This document shows, in pieces, positions 1 through 10,325 of a stretch of 64,000 nt of DNA. The stretch is from Golubevia sp. BC0850. Taxonomy: Eukaryota; Basidiomycota; Exobasidiomycetes; Golubeviales; Golubeviaceae. Position 1 is the first letter of the stretch. Each line of letters begins with the position of its first letter. The notes under the pieces are model-generated. The model was not told where the DNA came from and did not search any database. It saw nothing but the letters and a program-made list of their open reading frames with translations. Where the stretch lies: positions 124,001 to 188,000 of the forward strand of contig JAAVVG010000025.1 of the NCBI GenBank assembly GCA_012976225.1, written 5' to 3'. The position numbers were made by a program, and so were the translations under genes.

Positions 1-460
1 TAGTAGATGAAGATGCTCTTGATGAGCTTTGACCATTCGTTGCCCCTGAACTTCGTGGCGGGGCTGAAGGTTGAGCTCTGCCGCCTGCTCTCATGGAAGG
101 AGGTAGATAACTTGTGTATAAAGAGCCCTGAGCGGAAGTTGAAGGTTGAGTAGCTAAAGCAGAAGCAGTTGAACCGGATGGAAACCTATTGTGAAGAGAG
201 AGAGAAGTATGAGGTCTTCTTGGAGACGAACTATTAGAGGTAGAGTGAGATGCGGAAGAGGTGGATCCGGTTGAAGAGCTGTTACTGATAGGTTGAGGAA
301 TTCTTGGAGTTGGAGTTGAAGATCCAGAAGAACTTGAGACATGAGCAGTCGTTTGAGTTGCAGCCAGAGGAGGAATGTTAGAGGCAGCTTCCACTCCTGG
401 TCGAGTAGCTGTAGCTGTCGCTGGAGTTGAAAGTGGTACGTTGCCTCCATTGGGATTCAT
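1..460 (-). CDS. Ser/Thr/Pro-rich protein, N-terminal part (runs off left edge)
   Basis: The minus strand is open from an ATG at 460-458 to base 1 with no stop, giving 153 residues. The protein starts MNPNGGNVPLSTPATATATR and continues as low-complexity Ser/Thr/Pro/Ala-rich sequence (for example HVSSSSGSSTPTPRIPQP and SPRRPHTSLSLHNRFPSG). It looks intrinsically disordered; no fold, signal peptide or membrane segment is visible. The start is 119 bases from the divergent start at 580, so the two genes probably share a promoter. Function is unknown, and the recognisable domain, if any, lies outside the window. Two competing minus-strand frames in the same stretch are shorter and have Leu/Gln-rich shadow composition, so this edge-open frame is preferred. 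Confidence 0.55.
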   Translation of the reverse strand, partial: MNPNGGNVPLSTPATATATRPGVEAASNIPPLAATQTTAHVSSSSGSSTPTPRIPQPISNSSSTGSTSSASHSTSNSSSPRRPHTSLSLHNRFPSGSTASALATQPSTSAQGSLYTSYLPPSMRAGGRAQPSAPPRSSGATNGQSSSRASSST

Positions 461-579
461 CTTTCGGGGATCTTTCAGAGATGAGATGCTGTTGCTGGTG
501 GTGTTGGAGAGAAGGAGCCAAAGCGCGATTACAATCTTCAAGCTGCCCTCCAATCTCCAATTTAATCCAATTCATCAAG
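461..579. promoter_or_regulatory. probable bidirectional promoter
   Basis: This 119-base gap separates the divergent starts of the Ser/Thr-rich gene (ATG at 460, minus) and the TMEM70-like gene (ATG at 580, plus). No clear TATA element is seen. The promoter role is inferred from geometry only. Confidence 0.4.
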
Positions 580-1635
580 ATGAGCTTCCAGCCAATGATT
601 TCGATTTGCAAATCAAATCCAAACTGTTTTCTGAATTCAACGAGGAATTTAGCAAGGCAGCGAAGTTCAATCTTAACCATCAGCAGCAGCAGCTTGACCC
701 AAATCAGATTTCACTCAAACTTACCATCCATCAAATCCAAATCAACTTCTTCCAATCCTCAGTCGACGAAAATTAATTCCACCAAATCAGTCTCATCAAC
801 CTCAAGATCCGAACTTCGACCTTTCCACTCTTCATCCTCTAGACTCAATGCCAACCCAACTTCTTCCACCTCCTCCGCTTCTCCTTCACTTCCCCTCTAC
901 CAAGGACCTCTGTCCTCAGTTTTCAGACGTTTAAAACTCTTCTCACTTTCATCCTTCGGTTTAGCAACAGCTTTAACTCCTGTGATTCTATTCGCTCCTG
1001 CAGATCTAAACACAGCAGGTAGGATAGCCTTAGTGATAACTGCATTGGCAACTTCAGGTTCTTCAACTGCTTTAATAGGTTGGATCTCTGGTACTTATGT
1101 CAGTGAAATGAGGTTAAGGAAATCCTACTCAGGTGAGAATTCAAATGCACCGATACAAGAGTTAGGAGATGGAAAGCCAAAGGAAAATAAGTTGAAAAAG
1201 TCAGTTTTAGAAGATGAGGTTTCGAAAAAGGCAGAGAAGGATGCAAAAGATCAAGTGATATTAGAAACTCTTCAATTGAATTGGTTGTTGGTACCTATGA
1301 TCACAAGCATCTATAAAGCTGACTTTTTGAGAGGTACTGAAAGACCTTTTACTAGTTGGGAATTAACTAAAACTCCTCCTCTTAAAGACCTTTCCTCTGA
1401 AGACCTTTCTTCTGATCAAAAGGACATTGTCGAGATCTTAATAGCTGAAACTAGACATGCTAAATCAGGGGCTTTGAAAGGAAGGTATTTGGCTAGATAT
1501 TCTAAAGGTGCTAAATCTAAGGGAAAAGATGGAGAATGGAAATCTGAGGGAGTTTGTTTGGAAGAAGGGAAAGTTCAGAGATATTTTAATGTTCATGAAG
1601 AATTGTTGGGTGAGGAATGGAAGGTTTTGGGATGA
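580..1635 (+). CDS. TMEM70-like mitochondrial inner-membrane protein
   Basis: Single-exon gene of 351 residues. The first about 90 residues are rich in Ser, Arg, Lys and Asn and poor in acidic residues, like a mitochondrial presequence. Residues about 105-175 hold a short motif (LYQGPLSSVFRRLKLFSLSS) followed by two hydrophobic segments (around ATALTPVILFAP and IALVITALATSGSSTALIGW). This resembles the TMEM70/TMEM186 type of mitochondrial protein, in which 'Y.G.L...vr..K.fSls' precedes a two-helix hairpin; TMEM70 helps ATP synthase and complex I assembly. The C-terminal half is charged and contains LETLQLNWLLVPMITSIYKA. ATG 580 is chosen because the frame upstream (from 427) is antisense to the neighbouring promoter and adds a Cys/Trp-rich stretch. 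The family call is by remembered pattern and is moderate. Confidence 0.5.
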   Translation: MSFQPMISICKSNPNCFLNSTRNLARQRSSILTISSSSLTQIRFHSNLPSIKSKSTSSNPQSTKINSTKSVSSTSRSELRPFHSSSSRLNANPTSSTSSASPSLPLYQGPLSSVFRRLKLFSLSSFGLATALTPVILFAPADLNTAGRIALVITALATSGSSTALIGWISGTYVSEMRLRKSYSGENSNAPIQELGDGKPKENKLKKSVLEDEVSKKAEKDAKDQVILETLQLNWLLVPMITSIYKADFLRGTERPFTSWELTKTPPLKDLSSEDLSSDQKDIVEILIAETRHAKSGALKGRYLARYSKGAKSKGKDGEWKSEGVCLEEGKVQRYFNVHEELLGEEWKVLG

Positions 1636-2215
1636 AGAGTGGGAGGGAGAAGGGAAAGTCAGTTCAAACAAAAATCGTCGAAGGGTCTTGCGAAAGATTC
1701 TCGGGTCAGTGTCATGCATTATCAATAGAAACTCATTCATTACTGCTTCAAGAATGCTTTTCGAAAGTAGGATTGATGAAGAATTCCCGTGATGGTTTAT
1801 GAAGATTCGAGGACTGACGGCTGTTCATGGTACTCAATTCTGGATCCTCTTGAGCTCGCCTTGGGAAATCCATTTGATTTGTTGAGTTCTGATCTTTCTT
1901 GATCTGTCATATCTAATTTTTCGGTTTCAGAATTCTCACCTTGATCTCCCACAATCCTATTGAAACCGACGAACAAAGGATTTGTCTCTCAATTCTTCCA
2001 TCCACACTTTCCCAAAGATGGCAACTCAATCGAAACAAGGAGTCAAGGAGGATTGTATTCTTTTTCGAAATTTCTTTCAAAATCAGAAGGCTTCCTTCTT
2101 GAGAAGCTCAAGATTCAAGAGAGCCTGGAAACTGATGTACCCTTTCTGAGATTCACGTGTTTCTCTTTCGGAGTCAAGCAGCTTTATACGCACAGATTGA
2201 CTCCAACATTTGGGA
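1636..2215. other. intergenic, no gene seen
   Basis: This is the 3' flank of the TMEM70-like gene. Only short frames with no family resemblance were found, and no RNA gene or repeat was recognised. Confidence 0.5.
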
Positions 2216-2523
2216 TCATCTAAGGTAATCACTTCCGAACCGTACTTCCAAAGAAAGCTCTATGAGATCTTCAAAAGAAAGAGAAGCACGACTTGGTAAG
2301 TTCTCACTTCACACACACCTGTCTCGATAAAGTAGTCGTCTGAAAGTTGCGCATCAATTTGTAACATATCCTCATCAAATAATTTCATCCGATTCTCTAA
2401 ATTGGACTTCATTCCTGTGATGTCCATGCTGACTTCAACCAGCTGCGAGGCTAGGGAAAGGGGGGTCACGCTAACGAAAGATTTTGAGGCTTCCATCGAA
2501 GTGTTGTTCTCTGAAAACCCCAT
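2216..2523 (-). CDS. possible small coiled-coil protein (82 aa)
   Basis: A candidate two-exon gene. Exon 1 is 2523-2319, a 59-base intron 2318-2260 (gtgtgtgtg...ctcatag) follows, and exon 2 is 2259-2216 ending in TGA. The joined product starts MGFSENNTSMEASKSFVSVT, continues with an amphipathic stretch (VSMDITGMKSNLENRMKLFD) and ends FGSDYLR. The composition looks like a real protein rather than a shadow, and the splice sites keep the phase. No family is recognised. Alternatively, 'ggttttcag' just before residue 5 could be an acceptor and this could be the 3' remnant of a longer lost gene. It lies head to head with copy 1 of the unknown dispersed family. Confidence 0.3.
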
Positions 2524-2618
2524 CAGCGTCAGCAGCAATCCAACCCGAAAGTGAAGCCAATCATTCCAAAGTCTACTCTAGAGCCTACCTACTCTAGAGA
2601 ACAGACTTCAAGTCAAGG

Positions 2619-4243
2619 ATGGCGACATCTAATACTCTCAAGCTGTTATTCTGCCACAACGTCTCAGCTCACGGATGCGTCCCTCAGACTCTTCCTCTGG
2701 ACATCTCAGGAGTCAAACCTCACAAGAAGATAGAGAAGATCCTCAAGGCATACTCCAGAGCAGGTGCAATCATTCCAGAAGAGCAGATCTCGTCTCTGCA
2801 GCTTGGAAGATGCTTCTGTTCAACTCATTCATCTCAAAGTCGCTCTTCGATTACGTTCGGCGGAAGCAACACATCTGAATCAATGGGACTCAGGGATGGT
2901 GATAGAGTATTTGTGAGGAGAAAAGATAGCGTTCAAGAAGATCAAGGAAAGGAAAGATTAAAGGAGGTGCCAAAAGTTGGTGAGTAGAGCAAAGGATTAG
3001 GACTCAGACTCGGGGCATGAAAGTTAACAGCGAGTTAAACTGGGAGGAGTATCGCATATAGAGCTTATGGCTAGAGCAGCTCATCGTGACTGGGGGGAAA
3101 CACTTTTTTGACGACACCTATCTTTGGCTATTACTTGGACGAATCCAAGGGAATCTGTTACCGGGATTCTGCTAGAGCTTCAGTCAACACTGCCATTGAG
3201 CTGACTCCAGCAGCTGAGCTCAAAAAAGATGGTTCCTTCTCTTCTATCGTCACCAGTAAAATGACACAAGTTCTTCGAAGGAGAGATCACTCTGGTCAAC
3301 CAGAAAGAGAAGGACAGGGATGGATTCGGGATAAAGATCTGAAGAAGGTTTCCAAGATGTTGTGGGCTGATTTCCTCGCTACAGGTGAGTTCACCACCGC
3401 ATTTTCTCTGTAAAAGCCTATCAGTCTAAGCTCTGACATCGCGTTACCTCTATTCTTTTCCACTCTGCTCGCAGGTAGGAGCTTACTATCCCAGCCTTCG
3501 TCAAGAAGCCGCCACGTTCGAAACCGTTCAGGAAACTCACTGAAAGATCTTTTGGCCGTCGAGACTCAGGAAGCGATGAGCAGGAAAACGACGAAAGTCA
3601 AGAGGAACCAAGTCAAGAAGAATCAAGTCAGGAGGATTCAAGTCAAGATAAAGAGAGTGAAACTGATGAAGAAGAAGAAGTAGGAGACAGAAGAAACGGA
3701 ACTAGAGTATCTCCTCAGAGGAAACACCTCACGGATAGTAGGAAAAGAGCCCTCAAGAAAGAGTTCCGGATCTCTGGGCTTTGGAACGATGTCAGTTGGA
3801 AGGAACAGAAGTTGAGAGCCGGTCTAGGACCTGTTCGTGTCTTCAACAGGTCTGTAGTAGGACCTCTAAAAGAAATGGCGAGGCTCACACCGTCAAGCTC
3901 GCCTACCAACGGATTCCCTCCTCTCGTCTTGAAGGCTCTTTTACGATCTTTAGCTAGGAAGGAGAGTGCCTGTGGAGTCGTCAAGTCCTCTCCTTCTGGT
4001 TGAGCTCAAAGGGACGTGTTGGGAGGAGCGCTGGAGCTGCTTCGAAGTTCATTGAGTGGTCAAGATACCTTCGGTTCAGAGTCATCATCCGATGAAGATG
4101 AGGACCACGATTCTCTTGACAGCGGTTCCGACTCTTCTCTGTCTCCCGCTCCTTCTAATTCTTCAACGTCTTCAACGAACTCAAACATGAATTTCTTTAT
4201 CTCAAAGAGGCAGTACAAGCAAAGTCAGCATCGGGAACTATGA
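2619..4243 (+). pseudogene. unknown dispersed family, copy 1 (degenerate)
   Basis: Unrecognised gene, homologous in order along its length to 11950-13723 and, over the second half, to 36561-38191. Exon 1 (2619-2979) encodes a block shared with copy 2: LFCHNVSAHGCVPQTLPLDI, then KPHKKIEKILKA and IPEEQIS.LQLGRC.CS. An intron starts at 2980 (gtgagtag). The next block (3093-3391, LGGNTFLTTP ... IELTPAAELKKDGSFSSIVT) is out of frame with the codons just upstream, which end ARAAHRDWGETLF-stop. The acidic block after intron 3392-3474 is again in a different phase (3490-4003, RDSGSDEQENDESQEEPSQE, then GLWNDVSWKEQKLRAGLGPV and NGFPPLVLKALLRSLARK). The last block (4016-4243) is Ser/Asp-rich. At least two phase breaks relative to copy 2 make it look decayed; a complex intron arrangement could also explain part of this. 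Confidence 0.5.
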
Positions 4244-5403
4244 AGAAGGAAGAGCAGATGGAGTTGCTTAGACATTTCGACAACGTGAGGAACTTCTTGA
4301 GCCAGTGAGCTACAGATGGTTCGGAGGATTGGTTCGCATCTCGGATTCGTAGAGTGAGTAAGGTCTCTTCATCCACGAATATGTGAGAAGAGGTGACGAA
4401 TCTCCCTGCAACTCTGTTGACCTGGCCTCTTTCTCTCTCTCTCTTTCTCTCTCCCCCGCCCTCGCTTCAGCATCTTTGTCTCTTCAATTCCTCGTCTCTT
4501 TATAGGCATGTGGTTCATCTCACTCACTTATCAGGTCTCTTTCAGCTGAAACACCCCTTGGAAGCAGGAAAGCTGTCCGCTTCCTTTCAGATTTCACGTT
4601 TCACCTCCTGCATTCCCTCAGTCCCTCATTCCCTCGCCGTATCGTTTTTTACTTCTTCTGAGAGCACTTAGCTCCATTCTTCCGCTTGAACTTTCCCCGC
4701 TCAAACCTGACTGTTCCCCTGGCGATGCAAAGCGTTTCTTGAAATGACACACTGACGAGTCAAACTTTGAATCGAGAAATGAGGCAAAACGACAACAGCA
4801 ATAGAGTCTTCGAATTAATCATCCGCTTGAACAAAAATCGGGTTCGAGATAAATGGATATTTGACAGGATACTGATTAGGAACGAAGCCGGAACAAGTCA
4901 GGAATACAATGCGTGTATTAGTGAATTCAAAACAGTGAAATGATAAACAGAGAAGGCGAAACGTTAAGGAGAGTGTAATAGTAAATGCTTGGTCGAGTAG
5001 AGAGCGTATGATAAAGCTGAGGAATGCGAAAGAGAATAAGAAATGAGAGCGATCTGAGAACTCGAAGGAGAATCGAAGCAGATGTTTAGGCTAGACTAGA
5101 AAAGTTGAATGGAACTTGAGATTAGAGTGAGTAGAATGAGATAGAGAAAGCAGGCTGATTTAATGAAAGTGGACGGGCGACGAGAGAATAGAATCATGAA
5201 GGGTTTGGAGCTGATTTTCGGGAAGGGTGGAAGTGAAAATGAAGCGTTGAAGGAGAGTAATAGACTCGACCGTGCGTTTGCGCTACTTAAAAATTGAAAG
5301 TGAAAAGTGACACTTGAGGGTAGAAAGTAAAGTACTGATAAGAACGTGTTGATGGAAACACCCCCCCCCCCCCCGGGGAAGCTTAAATGGTAAAATTGAT
5401 TGA
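4244..5403. other. intergenic, pyrimidine-rich, contains poly-C tract
   Basis: No supported gene. A CT-rich stretch lies at about 4425-4470. A run of 14 C followed by 4 G lies at 5361-5378, just beyond the stop of the minus-strand gene ending at 5404. The remainder is AG-rich plus-strand sequence without coding character. Confidence 0.5.
5361..5378. repeat. homopolymer tract, 14 C then 4 G
   Basis: An uninterrupted C run ends in GGGG, 26 bases beyond the stop of the minus-strand gene at 5404. It reads as poly-G in that gene's 3' transcript. Confidence 0.9.
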
Positions 5404-7596
5404 TCACCGTTCAAAGAAGACAGATTGACTGAAGTCGTCTTCGATACGGCGTCTAACAATCTCTGAATCATTTTCAAGCTTGAGATCATTAACCAAGTCA
5501 TTGCTATCTCTAACAGGTAAACCCATCGCCTTTGAATGGGAAGTCGAAGAAGAAGGACTCTCACTCCTATTACCAAAAGAATCATCCGAGAATCTGGAGA
5601 TTCTATAAGAGCTTTGAACTCCATTCTGCGTTGAAAACGTGGAATATTGAGAGGAACCATAAGAAGAAGAAGTAAGAATTGTCTTTGAAGCTCCGATTTG
5701 ACTTTCTCTAGAAGACCTCGAATCCTCGATTGAGCTGTCTCTTAACCGACTCGATACCGCCTGGATTTTTATAACCTGTTCTTTGTTAAAATGAGGCGAA
5801 GGAGGTAATTCTCCAAAACTTTTTCTCTCTCCGTCAGGTGCAGTTTTAGGTCTCTTTTTCCTTCTGGGGGCTGGAGTCAGAGAGGGCACTTCGAAAGCTA
5901 GGTTCTTAGATGAAAGAGGAATAGTTGAAGAAGTAGAAGAAGAGAGAGGAGCATCGAAGACCATAGTTGGATTGAGAGGTGGCGGCGCTTTGATTGGAGT
6001 AGGTGAGGCGGCTTGTCGATGTTGAGTAGATATCTTTGGACTTGAAGGACTTGAAGACGATCGAGAGGTGTTGAGATCGAAGCTTTGATGAATTGATGCT
6101 AGGATCGCAAGATTCTCTTCCACGACAGGAAAAACTCGATATGAAGATTTGCTTGGAAGTCCAGTGCAGCGACGAGCTTCGCGAAAGATTGAAGTGAGTC
6201 GCATCTCCTCGATCGCCTGTCGAAAGAGGTCGGGCAGAGAAGAATTAGAAACCAGTCAGTCGTTAACTCGAGACAAAGACGTTCGATGATGAGAAAGGCG
6301 CTTGATGCTTACCTGCTTATCAGCATTTCCATCCTTGATCCTTTTCAAGATCACGTCGGAAAGATGCGTCTCCAATGATTCCATCTCTTCAATGAGGGAA
6401 GTGAACTTGGAGGAAGAGACTTCAGGACCTCCTTTCTTGCTCTGCCAAGGCGAGATCCTCTTCCCAAGACCATTCTTCTCCTTGCCCTCTTGTCGTAGAG
6501 TCGAATTCGGTTTGGTCGCCCAATCCAGAACTAGGGAGAGTCTTCCTTCAAAATCTAACCCAGAATCTTTCCCTGTGAGTCGCTCTGCCAGAGATGTTAG
6601 AGCGGGAGATGGTAAAGGATACGTCGTTGGACTTTCGAACCTTCCAGAGTCGATGGACCTTCTTCCCCTTGATGGACTAGATGGTAGAGGAGGTGACGTG
6701 GGCGCTCTAATCTCATTCCTTGCACCAGCTCCCTCTGAGGTACCTGGTCTACGTGATCTACTCCTGAGCTGAGAGAACATCGACGACTTGGGAGAAGATG
6801 GGAGCTCTTGTTCCGTCTGGAAGGCTGTGACCTGAGAGATCGAAGGCGAGTCCTCTTTCGACCTTCTTCCAGGGAAAGATGCTAAGATGCTAGAGGTAGA
6901 TCTGTGATGATTGTAGTCTGGAGATGTCTTGTAGATTGTTGGTGGACTTGAACCAGAGGGGTTTTGATTAGAGGACCATTGATCGTCTTGGCGCGAGTTA
7001 TTAGAAGGACAAAGGATTGGAGACGACTTGTGCAAAGTTGACGGTGGTTGAGGGGTAGAAATAGAATTTGATTGAGTGCTTGTCGATCCTTTAAAGATTC
7101 TGGAGAGACCGTTGGAAGCGACTGAAGAGACAGAGGATCTCCGAGAAGCATTGCGCCCGCCTATCCAAGACTGCTCATGCTCCCCTGACGAGAGGATTTC
7201 TAAATTTGACTCTCCCAACGGCATTGATTGTTCTTTCTGCTGATTTTCCTTGTCAAACCAATGAGCTGTACGAGTTAGATGAAGTGGATTGGGAGAGAGA
7301 GGTGGAGGTGGAAGAGTGTGGGAAGTAGAAGGAGTTGCTGAGTCAAACGATGATGGACCAAAATGATGATTCCTCTCTGAAGGGACACCTATTGACGGGC
7401 TGTAATTTGATGGTGAATGTCTAATAATTGGGACTGGATTATCATGAGCAGCGAATTTCTGTTGAGACGGAGACAGCTTCGGTGGTTGAGAATTGGTAGA
7501 TACGGCCCGTGGTCGATTGAGGATGACTGATAAGCCTTTGTTAGGTTCTTCATCATTGGTCTTTGACGAAGAACTTCTTCTGTTGAATAATCGCAT
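5404..7596 (-). CDS. Ser/Pro-rich disordered protein (698 aa)
   Basis: Two exons: 7596-6313 and 6216-5404, with a 96-base intron (gtaagcatc...tttcgacag) that keeps phase 0. ATG 7596 (MRLFNRRSSSSKTNDEEP) is the first in-frame ATG; the frame extends further only through a TTG. Most of the protein is low complexity, rich in Ser, Pro and Arg with many SP/TP and RRxS motifs (SRRSSVSSVASNGLSRIF). A short ordered stretch spans the intron (SSKFTSLIEEMESLETHLSD, VILKRIKDGNADKQAIEEMR), predicted helical and perhaps coiled coil. The C-terminal exon carries a basic PRRKKRPKTAPDGERK cluster that could be a nuclear localisation signal. No enzymatic motif is seen; a phosphorylated scaffold or cytoskeletal regulator is possible. 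Family not recognised. Confidence 0.7.
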
Positions 7597-9070
7597 TGTT
7601 GATGAGAGAAGCGGGAGGTAAGAGGGAAGAAGCAAAGAGAAAAGATTCGTCCAATCCCTTTAAAAGGCTCGAGGAGGCATCAGGATAAAGTCAAGGTGTC
7701 GAACCTTGTGTTCGAAATGCTGAGCACTTTTTCTAGATCCGGTTCCTACCCTGATCTCCGTTACCTGCCGCCAAAGTGCGCGGGCATGGCCCGATCTGAG
7801 ATCTCGATTTTGCTCTCGACCGCCTTTCTTTCTCATGCGACCTTTCAAAAAGCTCTCTTCATCTTTTCAAAGGTTAGGACAATCATTAGACGTACGTTTC
7901 GTAGATCTTCCCTCCTCTCACAAGTTGACGAATTGGTACATACGATTTACGATGTCTATTTCGAAGTTCGAACCGTCCAAACGGACCCGATTCCAACCAG
8001 TTGGCCGTTGAGAGCAGGAGAACTCCGCTGGGGTCAAAGTCAACCCATTTGTTTGCGTGTTTGGTGATCTTCACAACTTTGGTTTCAATTCGTTTTCAAT
8101 CTTCTCCTTTTTGCGATTCTGACCGTCGTGGCCGTGAGAGAGACTGAGAGAGAGGGAACCGAAGCAGATCTTCACCTGAGACCTACCTCGGTGCTCGCAG
8201 GAAATAGAAGTCTTATGTACAATTCTCACTATGTACTATGTATACACATTCGGGTAAAGAGCAGTCCTGACTATCCTTAACTTCGGTTCAGATTATAGAT
8301 CGAAGCGAAACGCCACACGACACCCCAACTTTTGAGAAATGGAGAACCGCTGCTTTGGGAAGGTGGTGGCTACTGAGAGCAAACGAATTGCTAAGGGACC
8401 CTCTCATACCTTTTGATCAAGAAACGATAAGTCAATCCCTTTACACATAGCGAGAGATCGAGACAAGGAACTGTCTTTGGGCGTGAACTTATTCTGAAAC
8501 CTTTCAAAGTCCTACTTAGGAGTAGTCCTTCTATCACCATCAAAGAGAAAAGATGGGTGGTTTCGGTATCAGAGGTTCGATGGAGTGAATGATCAAGGGA
8601 TGAAATCATCTGGGATTTGTCTTGTTGAGTTTTGAGAGGTTTGACTCTCGAACCTCGAGCTTCACTCCCAGCGTCTTTGCGACAAGAATGAGATCTAAGC
8701 CTGGAGCCATTCCAGATCATGAAAGCGCGGTAGCCAAGTCTGATTGGGAAGGGGCGTGTAGGATAGACAGATTGACAGGAGAAATTGAAGCGAGACTCTT
8801 GCGGGGAGGAGAGGTTTGATGTCAAGTGAGCATAGAAGCTGAAGCAGGACCTTCCTCGAGCTCTGCTTTTGTTTGCAGTATTTCGTCATACTAGGTTGTT
8901 GAAGGGACAGCAGTAGAAGAAGGAAGGTTCTGAGCAGAAGAGCCCTTTCCAATCAACACTTTTTTTTTTCTTTCCAAAGTTGAACCTAAGATGATCCTCA
9001 GCCTTGACTCGGGGAGCTCTAACTCAAATGCACTTTGCTTTGAAATAACGTGACTTTCTGAAACCGTGTT
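7597..9070. other. long intergenic region without supported gene
   Basis: About 1.5 kb. The longest frame is 144 codons on the minus strand (8391-8825), with no family resemblance and high Arg/Cys content. No tRNA or repeat was recognised. Part must be the promoter of the gene starting at 7596 and the 3' flank of TRS20. Confidence 0.4.
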
Positions 9071-10194
9071 TTACAGATGTTTCCTAGCAATAACTTTAAC
9101 CCTAGTATCGAAAGCTTGAGATCTGATAGGTGAATTCGGATCGTGGAATGGATTCATTGATACCTGTCAAATGCCAGATCAAGAAGGAACAGGCCCAACA
9201 AAGAGTGAGAGTAGTTTGAGTAAGAACGCAGAGGACTGAGCTGGAAGAGAAGATGGTCCAGTCGAGAGGGAGAGGGAAGGCAAGAGAGTGGGAAGACGAA
9301 GAAGAGAAAGAGACTTACCTTCAACCAAGATTCCCAGACTTCTAAGAAAAAGTTCCTGATTCCATCATCATGTTTGTGTTCGTGGAGGATTAGGAATTTG
9401 ATATCTGATGGAAGGAAGACGAGAAGAGGGAATGGCGTTGGTTGCAGCGAGGAGAGAATGGGGGCAACAGGAGATTGAAAACGCACTGCCTGGAAGAAGG
9501 AATGCTGAGGTTGTCCATTCGTTGATTCGGTCTATCGATTTGAGGTACCTGGAGAGGAGGAGGAGGCGAGAGGTAGAGAGGGAGGACGAGATCAGCATGC
9601 TAGAAGATAACGTTCTCCAAACTCTAGGAAACTTCCGAAGGAGATAGAAAATTCCAATAGATTCATTCAAACTCCAATCCTATCGACTTCACAGAAGGAA
9701 GCCAAACCCAGCAAGGTACCCATCTCTCCTTCTGAAATTGTTACTCACATTGCACTATTAACGAACATAACGTCCTCGACAGTATCCAGACTACTATGAG
9801 CGATCATCTGTAAGACATGTTTATCATTGTACCTTCCAAATCCTAATCCTTTACCTTCAGCGCTTACGTTCCCACTCGCAGCAGCAGCACCTTCTCTCTG
9901 ACTTCCATCTCTCTGGCTGAGAGTATCTCTTCTATTCAACCCACCAGCTAAAGTACTCAAAGCAGAACCGAAACCGAAAACATCTGATAGACCAGAATCA
10001 GTAGACCTTCTGTCTGGATTGGTGGAAGTTGAGACTCTTGAATTGGAAACAGGTTGATTGGATTGATTGGAGGAATTGTTTGAAGATGAGAAAAAGGAAG
10101 AAGGTCCCGAACGATCTGTAACTGGTTTGGAAGCTAAATCTGCTTCATAAAGTGGATTGTCTCGAGTTCCTACTATGCAGAAATAGTAGGACAT
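9071..10194 (-). CDS. TRS20: TRAPP complex subunit Trs20 / sedlin (TRAPPC2)
   Basis: Four exons: 10194-9749, 9548-9487, 9404-9319 and 9163-9071, total 228 residues. The product starts [20 protein letters not shown], the classic sedlin N-terminus, and continues [20 protein letters not shown], then [39 protein letters not shown] and [20 protein letters not shown], ending in ARKHL. These match the longin-fold sedlin family throughout, and each splice keeps phase. Sedlin is a core TRAPP subunit acting in ER-to-Golgi traffic and links TRAPPII/III-specific subunits. It is longer than the usual about 140 residues because a Ser/Asn/Gly-rich insertion of about 85 residues follows DLASKPV in the first part of the fold. 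The first in-frame TTG and upstream codons were rejected because MSYYF is the conserved start. Confidence 0.93.
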
Positions 10195-10325
10195 CTTAGG
10201 AAGATATGGTGGTTGGGAGGGAGATAGGGAGACCTTATCACAAGAGTCGAGACCCACTTGGCTTCCGTTTGCTCCTTCTTCTTTTCTCTTCCCTCTAGCT
10301 CGACTATATTTATTGACCATAAGCC
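10195..10325. promoter_or_regulatory. probable bidirectional promoter TRS20/SND2
   Basis: This 131-base gap lies between divergent starts, TRS20 at 10194 and SND2 at 10326. The role is inferred from geometry. A short 'ctatatttattg' stretch at about 10303-10315 lies just upstream of SND2 and might serve as a TATA-like element. Confidence 0.45.

Noticed and set aside
8391-8825. 144-codon open frame on the minus strand
   Set aside because: No family resemblance, Arg/Cys-heavy composition, no splice context and no neighbour logic; frames of this length arise by chance.
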